Of a DNA stretch of 64,000 nucleotides, positions 27,725-39,684 are shown one piece after another. Both the position numbers and the translations under genes were made by a program. The first letter of the stretch is position 1. Each line of letters begins with the position of its first letter. Below the pieces are notes generated by a model. That model saw nothing but the letters and a program-made list of their open reading frames with translations. It was not told where the DNA came from and did no database searches. The DNA is from Acanthochlamys bracteata. Taxonomy: Eukaryota; Streptophyta; Magnoliopsida; Pandanales; Velloziaceae. The stretch lies in contig CM034131.1 in assembly GCA_019914995.1 (NCBI GenBank), positions 1,798,001 through 1,862,000 on the forward strand, read 5' to 3'.

Positions 27725-29118
27725 AAATTGTTTTAATCAATTTAGATCGACTGCAGATCCGGTTAATTTATAAATTCAAATCATTTTAGGCTTTGAATCA
27801 ACGATTTTTTAGTCAATTCGGATGGTCCGAATTCGACAATTATAATTTAAAATATATTTCTGATGATAACTAAATATTGATATATAAGATATATTTAGTT
27901 TTAAAATTTTCTTAAAAACTATAAATTTTTAGAATAAAAGATAAAATAACATCAATTAGAGATTCCGAATATGTTCGTAAACTCTTCTGTCCTGTTTTTA
28001 GAGAACACGAATGCAAATATCTTATAATCAACCACTGTAACTAATATTAAGTCTCCAGTTTTATGACAAAGTAATCCGTACTTAAAGTTAAGTGGTAGAT
28101 TAATGGCAACGCTAGTTCCTCCAGAAATAACCCAAGGTCGCACGTCAGTTTTCGCTATTCTCAAAAAAAGAAAAACAAAAACAAAAAACTATTATTCACT
28201 AGTGTGTTTAGAAAGGTGCTTATAAATAATTTTTTCTATAAAAAATTATATATATTATAATAAATTTTTATAATATTTTATTTATTTGAATTAAAAATAC
28301 AAACACATTATATATTTATAATAATTATATATATACAATAAGCTTTAGTTTTTAAAATTCATAATAAACTCTTTAAAAAGTTTTTATTTTAAACATTCAA
28401 AAACGTACTTTTAGAATTTTATAATATAACTTAAATGATATATGTAGAAAAGGGTTGAAGATTTTAAATCAGATGATTAATCATTAATGTGAAGCAAATT
28501 ATGCCGCAAATTGATGCTTAAGCAAAGTTATTAGTTTTCTTGTACTTGGTACGAAGTGGATATTTTACCTTTGCTTCGTCAAGCTTTCTAAGAGATATTA
28601 TTTTGCACATAAAAATCACTTGTTGTTAAAAAAATATTTTTAATTTATTTTTTATTAAAAAATATAAAAAATAAATTTTAATTTATTTTTTAATTAAAAA
28701 AGAATACATTAGTTTTAACAGTACTATTTTTAATAACTGATTTTTAAAATACTGACTTTTAAAATACTAAAAAAAAGCACCCTAAATTTTTGTGGGTTGT
28801 TTGAAATTTCATTTCAGTCCAAATTTTAAAATTTTTAGATCTAACAAAAATTATATAGAGATGCCTGATTGTGCGTTTTTATTTAAAAGCAATCATAATT
28901 ACTAGAGGTTTTTCTTTGCGAAACATTCGAAGAAAACGACAAAACATTACGCGTGTCTTATAAAGCGAAAATCATCGCTTCTCCACGTGATCAAACTATG
29001 CTAAAAATCTCAGCCGTTCCCTTAATTCATTTTTTTTTTAAAACTCTCTTTTCTCTCTTGACGTTCGAGAAAAACAATTTGCACGCTCCAGTAGTTCACT
29101 CGCTCTGCAACAGCAAGA
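27725..29118. other. AT-rich intergenic region upstream of PWD
   Basis: Mostly A/T-rich non-coding sequence. A minus-strand open frame at 27952-28164 contains RPWVISGGTSVAINLPLNF and IFAFVFSKNRTEEF; I do not recognise it and see no flanking exons. The last 200 bp (about 28920-29118) should hold the PWD promoter and 5' untranslated region. Confidence 0.5.
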
Positions 29119-32100
29119 ATGGCTTCTTCTTCACTGCGCCCTCTGTACTACTCTTCTCCAATTCCCAAAAGCAAACCCTGCCACCATCTTTTCTTCAATC
29201 GATTCTCTCTATCTCCGGCGAACTCCCGCCGCATCTCTACCTCCTCTCGCTTCTTCTGTCTTTCCGCCACCACGAGGTTGTACAATTATTTTTTCAATCG
29301 ATTTAGTTTATCTTAATTTCGTCGATTTCTGAATCGATTTGTAAATTTGCAGGGAGGTGGAGAAGGAATCAAAAGAGAAGCCGGAGAAGGATTCTTCAAG
29401 GAGAAAGACGGTTGTTCGTGTTCGGCTTAATCACCAGGTTGAGTTCGGTGAACATGTTGGGATACTTGGATCTTCTGAGGAGCTTGGGAAATGGAAGAAG
29501 CATGTACAAATGGAGTGGACGGAAGAAGGGTGGATTGCTGAGTTGGATTTGCATGGCGGCAAGGCGTTGGAGTTTAAGTTTGTGATTGTGCCGCAGGAAG
29601 GGAAGGGTTATGTGTGGGAGAGTGGGAATAATCGTGTTCTCAGTGTGCCTAAGAGTGGAATGTTTGATATTGTTTGTCATTGGGATACTACTGGAGAGGT
29701 GATTGAGCTGTTGCCGTTTGGGCAGGATGGTGAGGTTGTGGAAGAGTTGGGTGATTATCAGGAATTGGTGGAAAATGGTGGGTTGGTTGTGGAAAGGGAG
29801 CCTAGTGCTTTTGTTGAACAATGGCAAGGGGGGGAGGTTGCTTTCATGCGCTCTAATGAGCATAGGAACAGAGTGACTGAGAGGAGGTGGTATGCAGATG
29901 GGCTTGACGGTGTGGGGTTGAAACTTGTGGAAGGAGACCGTAGCGCAAGGAATTGGTGGAGAAAGGTTCAAATACGCATCCTCATGTTCAAAGCATTTTT
30001 CTGGAACAAGATTGGTGTATTGTTAATTTTGCTAGGCAGTCGGTCTGCTGCAGCTAAACTGATTACTTAAAGAATTGGAATGCCACAGTTTACTGGTTCC
30101 TAAATCTTTCAAAGTTGTCAGTATATCTGCTGAGTGTTACTTATACTGTAGTTAACGTCCTTGTTTTTAGTTTTATTTGAACTATTTATACTACTATCAG
30201 TTCAGTTGAGGATGTTTTATAGCATCTTCTAGCAGCCTTAACTAGTAGGAGGTAGCCAATCAAGAAACACTTACGCACTACATACCGATGAAGATTAAAA
30301 AGCTAAGTGGGCTGATTAGGAGTTTAAGCTTTATTTAAACTGATTAGTTATATGATAATATTAATTTGCAATGTATCCAATGCAAGAAATGTCAAAGCTC
30401 CTCATAAATTGGTCATACGTATGGTCTTTGCAACAATGATGATGGGTCTTTTATTGCACTTCGGGGCTACAATATAAAAAGAGTTCTCCCATAGACAATG
30501 CAATGTCCCCTGGTCCTCCAGCAGGGCCCAGTGTTTGGTTGGGAGGTAAGGTGTGATCATCCTTTCAGGATAGGTAAAATACTGTTTTTGAAGGGAAAGG
30601 TCTTAGGAAACAAAGTGGAACATAGAATCACAGATTGCTCCTAAGAAAGTTAATGAAAGTTCAAAGCATGCAAGAAATGGTACACGGAAAAGGTGCCTTT
30701 ATTTTTGTCATGTGGCTTGAAAGTTGAGGGAAATCCTTAGTTAGGTTTATGCGCCCCACTCATTGTGTAACATTTTCTTTTTTCTCTTTATTCAATATTT
30801 ACTTAATGGCTTTATGCAGTTGGAAGTTATTCGTGAACTTTTGGTGGGAAACGTAGAGTCACTAGACCGACTGGATATTCTCGCATATTCTTCTATATAC
30901 TTAAAGGTTGGATGCCCTTTTTTTTTTGAAAATTGAAATTGCAGTATGGTTTCATTTCCCTGTCTGTAGGATGATATGCAATACTAAAATTACATCATTT
31001 GCTTTAGATTTTATCTTTTTTTTTTTAAAAATTACTGTTTCCTCGTTAGTGGATCAACACAGGTCAGATACCTTGCTTTGAAGATGGCGGCCATCATCGG
31101 CCTAACAGGCATGCAGAGATTTCAAGGGTCATCTTCCGTGAGCTTGAACGAATATCCTATGGAAGGAATAAGTCACCTGAGGTCAGTTAGCATTTACATT
31201 TAGTTCTATTCATTAAATACAACTTTCCACCCGAAAGGAACATCTATGCATTTAAGAGAACATTCAGCATCATCTTGTTTATTCCCAGACTTTCTTGTAA
31301 TTTTTCCTCACAAGCTTACAGTCTTTAACAAAAATAGAAATAAACCTGAAGGTTCTAACTCCGATGTCTGAGGCTGATTGAGATGAATCATGATTGGATT
31401 CAACATATATTAAGCAAGAAAATATGGCCTCACGACTGTGGGGAGCGTCAGTAGTCAGCATCAATTGTCTTATTAAATCTTTCTTACATCTAGTTGAATC
31501 GTCATAAGTAAAATGGAAACTACGGTTAAACGAGCAACTACTTTTTTACCTTCTGGGATCATTTATAAGTTTACTCTGGCTGTAGCAGTATTGATTAATG
31601 TAATAGAGTATGCCTGTAACCATGAATGTATGAAATGCATGCTTAGCATAAGTTATAGGCTTTATCGTTTATGGAGAGAAAACACATCCCTGGAGTTAAA
31701 ATAAACAGTATAGGATGAACTTGACATGGTTGTGATTATGCATTTACAGAGTGGCATCAGACCTTTGATCACTCTTTGACAATGCAACTTTGCACGCATT
31801 ACATGTTCCTCATAGATTTTCTAAATAGTTATACACTAATACTACTCTATCCTTATTGTGCAAGTTTTAGGTGAGTTCTGATCTATCTTTGTCCAACTCT
31901 AATTCAGCGGAAACAACATATTGAAGCATAGAATTCCAAAATGTCTTTCTTATGATAAGCATCTTAAGAAAATCAATGGCGTTGTAACTGCATTAATTTG
32001 TACTCGTATATTACTTATTCTTTTAAAGAGGGATTTCTGCATGAGGGAAAAAGAAACATATTAAAATGTGGATATCTGCATGCCTTTCTAATGATGAGCA

Positions 32101-35100
32101 CCTCAAGAAAATCAATGGATTTAAGGTGCACCATCTTTCACTCATATGTTGCTTATACTTCTATTTATTTCATGCCTCATGCCATCTTTAAAAATATTTG
32201 TGCTGGTAAGTGAGCAGAAAATATTTTGTCCTACATTGTGTATTATGATGGTTATTTCAGTTTTGTTTTCTTAATTAATAATAGGAAGCACTTGTAATCC
32301 GGAAGATTCATCCATGCTTGCCATCATTCAAGTCTGAGTTTACTGCTTCTGTGCCCCTTACGCGTATTCGAGATATTGCTCACCGCAATGACATTCCTCA
32401 TGATCTCAAGGTACTTATTCCATTATTCTGTTGGCACGTTATGGTGTTTGAATTATCCTTAATCATATTCTGATGCCCAGCAAGAAATCAAGCACACAAT
32501 ACAAAACAAGCTTCACCGTAATGCTGGGCCAGAAGATTTAATTGCTACTGAGGCCATGCTTGCTAGAATAACTAAGACTCCAGGGGAGTACAGTGATGCA
32601 TTTGTTGATCAGTTCAAGATATTCCACCAGGAACTTAAAGATTTCTTCAATGCTGGGAGGTGTATTTTGTGTACTTCTTTATTTTTTATTTGTTATGTCA
32701 TGAAAGTGGACATATTGCCAGTGTGTATCCATTTAATGTAAGGGTTATAAATGACTTTCTTCTCCCCACACAATTTGCACTTAAGAAATTGAAGGTTCTT
32801 TTTAGTTACTGTTTGAACTGATAATTCTTGGGTCATATTTGATTCAGCCTCACTGAACAGCTTGAGTCTATAAAAGAATCTTTGGATGAGAAGAATGCTC
32901 AGTTTCTCTCTCTCTTTCTTGGATGCAAGAAGGTAATCACTTGTACTTTTCTAAATTTTGTTGCATGGTTTGGCTAACACATAGTGTTTCTATATTGTCT
33001 GTGCATGATGTCAGACTATAAGTAGGATCTCGGGATTGTGCTAATGCTTGTATGAAGTTCTTAAGAAACTCTTGAATTGTGTTATTCTTCTGCATTTGAG
33101 TATTCTGTTAATACAATATTATCATATCTGCGTGCATGCGTGTAGGTCATATGTGGATAATTCGATCCTAACCTTTATATATTTTGGGCTTCTAGCACCA
33201 ATATCTGAGATGCTATTTTACTGTCGAGCCTGCCTTCTCCTACCAATAGCATATCCTTCCAAAACTCATCTTCTAGTACATTCTGTGGATACTTTTTGCA
33301 GCCTTTTCCATTGCGTTTGTTACTACTTACGTGAATTTGCATAGTTTCCGATGCTTTGCAATTTACTTGAGTTCTTCTGTAGTCAATTAGTAAATGCATG
33401 CGGTTGACATGCATTGGTGATGCCTAGTTGAAATAGAGTTGTAATCTACTTTAGTCTGGATGCAACTTTAATTTTTGTCAGCTTTTGGACTCCACCATAT
33501 GTCAAACTAGGCCCCTTAGACTCAAGGCCTGACCTTTAAATGACCCCTCAAGCTAGATTGTTCTAAGGATTTGTGTCTTTCATGCATCTTGTATTCTATT
33601 CAGAAAATTATCTGAACAGTAAATGATACAGTTATGAACATGCTCAAAATGACAAAAGTAATTCAAGGCTTTTAGATTTTGCATCTGCCTGTGGACCCTG
33701 TGGACCCATGGATCTGTTAAATAAAAATTCTTACATTTTATTCATTAGTATTATTATGACAGCTACTATGTGTATGCCTTCATGTCAATTCTCTCCAGCA
33801 TCTTATCTGAATAGTAAATGATGGGTGAGCAAGCTCAAAATGACACTTAAAGTAATGCAGGGCTCAAAGTTTGCATCTGCATCTAAACCATTGTTTTAAT
33901 TAGTGAATTGTTATGACAGCTAACTGTTGTATGGCTTCTTGTGTCTTGGCTCACTGTCTTCACAGAATTTGGAGAAGTTGCCTGATACAGACAATTTTAT
34001 TGAGAAAGGTGGTGTTGAACTTCTGATGAAAACAATTCAATCTTTGACCAATTTACGAGAAATTATTGTTAAAGGTCTTGAAAGTGGTCTTAGAAATGAT
34101 GCTCCTGATGCTGCCATAGCTATGCGTCAGAAGGTATGCTTCTGCTGCCATTTGTGGCAGGGTTTTGTATATAGATTACGTGATTTATTTGTTAATATGG
34201 TATTTTCTAGTGGCGTCTTTGTGAGATTGGTCTTGAAGATTACTCCTTTGTTCTTTTAAGCAGGTACTCTCTGGACTCTCATCCAAGTTATGTTCATTAT
34301 GTAGTATAATCTCATTTACTTAAGGCCATGAGAAATTTCTTAACTTTTATTTTCTTTTAATGTCTATCATGTGTTGGATTTGAAAAAAACCTTGGGCATC
34401 AGAATACATATGATTTGCATTCTAGAAGATAATGTATACGGAATGGTTTCAACCAATTCAATGTTTGTGTATATTTGTTTAGTATTGCACAAACAAACTT
34501 TTTGAATCTGGGTAAAACTGTATCTTCTGGCTTTTGTTTGCTGTGCTGACATGTGTTACCTGCATAGATAGCTGATATCTTAGCTTCATGGGATACAAGT
34601 GGGTAACTACATTCCTTTAATTCATCAGGATAGTATCCATTAAAATGAAACGCAAATCTCGTAGCTGTCCATACAACTTTATTTCTATCATTTTTTCATG
34701 AAATTATGCTAACTTTCAGTAGATGTATGCAACTGGGTAAAGAGGGGTTTCTTGATGCAACCTTGTTCTTGTTTTCTAATCTTGTGAAATATTTGGTTAT
34801 GATAGATTTGTTAATGCACTTGATACTCTTGGCGGAGCATCTTTTCTTGCTCAAAATGTTGAATCGAAAATAAGTGCATGGGATAATCCATTGAATGCTC
34901 TGATCTCTGGAATTTGCCAAATACGCCTCTCGGGATGGGAAGTAGATGAATGCAGTGCTTTAGAGAATGAACTTTGTGCATGGCTTCAGAAAAGTTCTGC
35001 TGAAACAGAAGGTAATCCAACTTCCAACCTTTTCACATTTTTGGTGAGCTTCATTATCAAGGGAACTTTTAAGAATGGAACAATCTTGGTAACATCTCCT

Positions 35101-38100
35101 TGTCAGGTAATGATGATGGAAAGCATTTGTGGGCATTAAGGCTCAAGGCTACTCTTGATAGATCAAGGAGACTCATTGACGAATATTCTGAATTGCTTCT
35201 TAAGATTTTTCCTGACAAAGTCCAGGTCCAAACCTTTGCAACTTTTCTTTCTTAAATTAGTTCTTACAAGAATATTCAAGTAACTGCTCTAATATACTTT
35301 ACTGATATTTTAGTGTGCAAGAGAAAATTGAACATCATTTTTATGAGGCTTGAGTCTAACAGGGGACCCTAAACTTCAAGTTTATTATTCTTACTTTTAC
35401 TTTGATAATTAAGTCCAGTAACTTCTTAAATTGAGTTAATCAGGTCCAGTTTAGTGTAGCACTGTATTTTCTCTTTCAAATTTTCTGATGTTGAAAACTA
35501 TCTAAAGGACTAATATACTTTCTTTTTGGTGTGTATTGATTTACATAAATATGGCTGTAGATATTATGATGTACACCTATATTACATTTAAATGTGGGAA
35601 AAAAGGGTATATCGGAGTTGTGTCTTCCATTGAACAGCGCTATATGTAAGCATGAAAGTATATCGGAGTTGTGTCTTCCGTATACTAGTAAAAATGAACA
35701 AAAAAGTCAGCACTGTAAAACTTGATTAAAGTGATAAAAACTTCATAGATCTATATCCCTGATAGAGGCTAATGGGTTTAACAGTGAACAAATATGGCAG
35801 TTAGAGGTTCACTAGGGGACTAAAGCCTTGATGATACATAACAATACCTTAATGTAGATACTCCCAGAATGGAAAAGTGGATTTGTCACGTTTTAACAAA
35901 CCTTCAGATAACATGCCCATGAGATGATGAAATAATAAAGATGTGAGTCGCGGATATTGTTCTAATATGAAAGCCGGAGGTAAGAACATTTTTGATAATT
36001 TTCATTGATCTTACCCTTCCACCTCCCCACTGACCTACCTGTAGTTTCTTGTTTATTTTTTTATTTTTTTTATTTATTTATTTATAAATTTTTTGGGTCG
36101 TAGCCAATGGTGCTTATTTTCTCATTGAATTTCCACTTGATAAGGAAAGTAATAGCATGTCAGATAACAACCTCTGTGCTGTGCTTTCTTTGTGAGAAGT
36201 TGTAGTTTGACTTTGAGCTTATGCCATTGTTTGCTCTTATTATCTTGTCGTGATACTTGACCAGCATAGTGATTCATTAAAATAGCTTTCCATTGTTTTG
36301 TTATTTGCTTTTCATCCTAAAGATGCCTTATTATCAATTCATGATACCTGATGTATTTAATTGCAGTTTTGTTCTCCTTGAGCTTCTAATGAAAAACCTT
36401 TTTGGCTGACCTAACAGAAACTAGGATATGCTTTTGGAATTCCAGTGAATAGCATAAGGACGTTCGCTGAAGCTGAAATTCGTGCTGGGTACTGCTCACA
36501 TTTAATCTTATCCCAATGCAGTACTTCTACATTACTTGGGATTGAAGGTTGCTAACCGTATTTGTAATATGTATGCAGTGTCATTTTTCAGGTTTCAAAA
36601 CTTTGCACTGTTCTGTTGAAAGCCATTCGGATGGTGCTAGGCTCCCTAGGTTGGGATGTCCTTGTACCAGGAGTGGCCCAAGGAACCCTTCTTCAGGTAC
36701 TTCTGATCCTTGCTTGCAACAATTATGACCTGTTCTGACCACTGTAAAACATATCTGACTGACAGTTTTTAGTTGTAATTTCTTTGAACACTATAAATTA
36801 TCATATCTTTCAAGCTTTGACATAATTTCATGTTGGCTAGGGGTCTATGCCCCATAGTGCTCATTGCTTGAGAATATCGTTGCATCTCATGTTAATGGTT
36901 GTTTGCATGGCATGTCTTCTCATACTTGTTGGAATACTTATCATATAAATTATTTCAGAGTGCTATTGATATATAACACAAAAACACAAATTCTTCTGCA
37001 AACCTTTACTTGGATTTCTCTTCTTGCAGAAACTAACTAGAAGTAGGTAATATAAACTGCAATATCTTCTTGATTTTGCCATTCCTTTGAAGTGAATAGT
37101 TACTGATAATTCTTGAAGTTCGAACTACTATCATTAAGGAGAAAAATTAATTTGTTTGCTGACAAATTGATGTATTATCTTCTTTTATGCTATATTCCAG
37201 AGATGGATACTTTTATGGGAAATATTATATGACATTAGTTTGTAACTTTTGTTTGTATTCTTACTTCTCGCCATGTTAATATCAGGTAGACAGCATAGTT
37301 CCTGGATCTTTGCCCACTTCAGTTGAGGGACCTGTTATTCTAGTTGTCAACAAGGCTGACGGTGATGAGGAGGTCATTAAATATCTTTAATCTATATTTT
37401 TCCTGGTTTAGTTTTTGTTCTGTATTGCACAACAATTTAAAGTTTTCAATTAAGAAGCATAATCTTGCAGGTTAAGGCTGCTGGAGACAACATTACTGGG
37501 ATTGTACTTCTCCAGGAATTACCTCACCTGTCCCATCTCGGTGTTCGGGCTCGTCAGGTTAGGTTTTCTGTCCTTGGATTTGGTTATATTTGGTCATTTT
37601 CAGTTTAGACAAAAGATTGTTAGAAGACATTCTTAAAGCTGTATCTTTGTAATCTCTTAAGGTAAAATTTTCCACCTTTTTTTATAAAAATGTTGTAAAA
37701 ACAAAATTATTCTTTCATTGTTACAGGATAGCTATAATCAATTTAACGATTCGTGATGAATGCCAAACATCTTTGGTATGCTTGTACAACATTTACAGTA
37801 TAACAACAACATCCACGACCAAGCCTTATCCTACAAAAGTCGGGTAGTCCACCTTTATGTTTGTAGAGCGCACTAGGAAAATTGCATTGTCAAAATAATG
37901 GCATTCCATTTGTGAGCCATATGAGCTGCTATAATGCTCCCAAGTTTACCTGATTTAAAACATACTAACATTTTCACATTCCTTGGTTCAGGAGAAAGTC
38001 GTTTTTGTGACTTGTGAAGATGAAGATGCTATAAGTAGTATTCAGACGCTTAAGGGTGAACGTGTGAGGTTGTATTATTTACTATTTCCTTTCTTATTTT

Positions 38101-39639
38101 TTGATATGATTTCCATGTTAACATTTTCATGTACTTTGAATGGTGCCTTAGATCTGTGGTGGATAAAGGTTTAAATGTACGGCTCTTTTAGAGATACTTC
38201 TGTTTTTAGTTCTTTTGTATCTGTTCCAGAATTTAAATACATGGAATGGTACCTGGGTACCTTGTATTCAAATTCTGTGAATTGAAAACCTAACTAAGAA
38301 AACAGAAGTGTTTCCGCAATAGCCCTTCAATTTCTGTTCATAGAGTGCCTGGAAAAGCATAGCAGTGGCTTTGTTCCAGAGAATGTTGGTAAATAGTGGA
38401 AGGTTAATTTCTAGTTCCATTCATCGCGTGGTTGGTTATTTGTTTTTTGGTCATCCTTAAAGCCAGACCCTAGTAACAAATTAAGGACAATTCAGATATA
38501 CATCCTTGATGTTTGGCTCAATCATTTTCTGTCTGGATTCTTTTTTCTTTTCTTGAGCATTTACTTGGCTTTTGCTAATTGCTGTTTTAAAATATGCTTA
38601 ATGTGCTGTTTATTTTAAGAGGTCGCTGCTAAGTATGACATTTGTCAGCCTGTTCTCTTAGTCCCATATCCGCATAAGAATAGGGTAGTAGATGAGTGAT
38701 CAAATTTCAAATTTCTTACACATCTTCAGGCTAAGATTACACAAATTCTAAGTAGTTAATGCAGTTGTGTCTTGTAGTTGTATTCTTCTTAGCACGTTAC
38801 CAGTAATCTTACCGGTCTATAGAGACTCTTGTTTATGCAAGATCCCTGTAGCACGCTCCTGTCTAGCCAACCAATCCCACAACATAAGCAGGATGCAATA
38901 AACCCAGCTAGGTGGAATCGGACTGATGTGCGTGGATGGATGTGCGCATAAGAAACAATGTGCTTCTATTTCTTCCTATATATATACATATATATATATA
39001 TCCAACATGACAAAAATAAGACAATATATATGTTTTGAATTTTTTTTCTTTTTTGTCATATTGATTAAGAAGTTGGATGAAGATTTATTCGTAGTCTGAT
39101 TGAACCGAAAGTTTGTCAGCATGTTACTGACTCATAGTTCTTCATATCTAACGGTGAAGATTATATTTGAAGCTTTGTACCGGTAGAACCTAATTGATGT
39201 ACACATAAGAAACGATGTGCTTATATCCTCCTATACATATGTGTATGTATGTATATTGGTGAGAATATATGTACATCATCTTTTTAGTGTTCATCAGTAT
39301 ATATCAGTGCAGTTTCGGCAATATAAAACTGTAAATGCGATATTCACCGTTGGATATCAAGAAATATGAGTTGCGCTGACAAAATTTCAACGTAGTCGGA
39401 TAATGAATCAACTTCATCCGACTTATTGATCAAGATGACAAAAAAAGCAAAATTTTAAAAATATATATATCGTCATCTTTCTGTAATCTTGATCATGAAG
39501 TTCAATGAAGGTCGATTTGTGGTCTGATTGAGTTAAGATTTTATTAGCATATTTCTAACTCACAGTTTTTTATATCCAACGGTAGAGATTGCATTTGAAG
39601 TTTTGTATAGTCAGAATTACACTGATGTACACTTAAAAA

Positions 39640-39684
<45 letters not shown>

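Noticed and set aside
29396-29971. Long minus-strand open frame (191 codons)
   Set aside because: Antisense shadow of PWD exon 2; composition (Pro/His/Leu-rich) and overlap show it is not real.
29357-30070. Continuous open frame of 237 codons read as a stand-alone CBM20 protein
   Set aside because: It is PWD exon 2 running into intron 2 at a GT donor (29966); exon 3 continues in phase.
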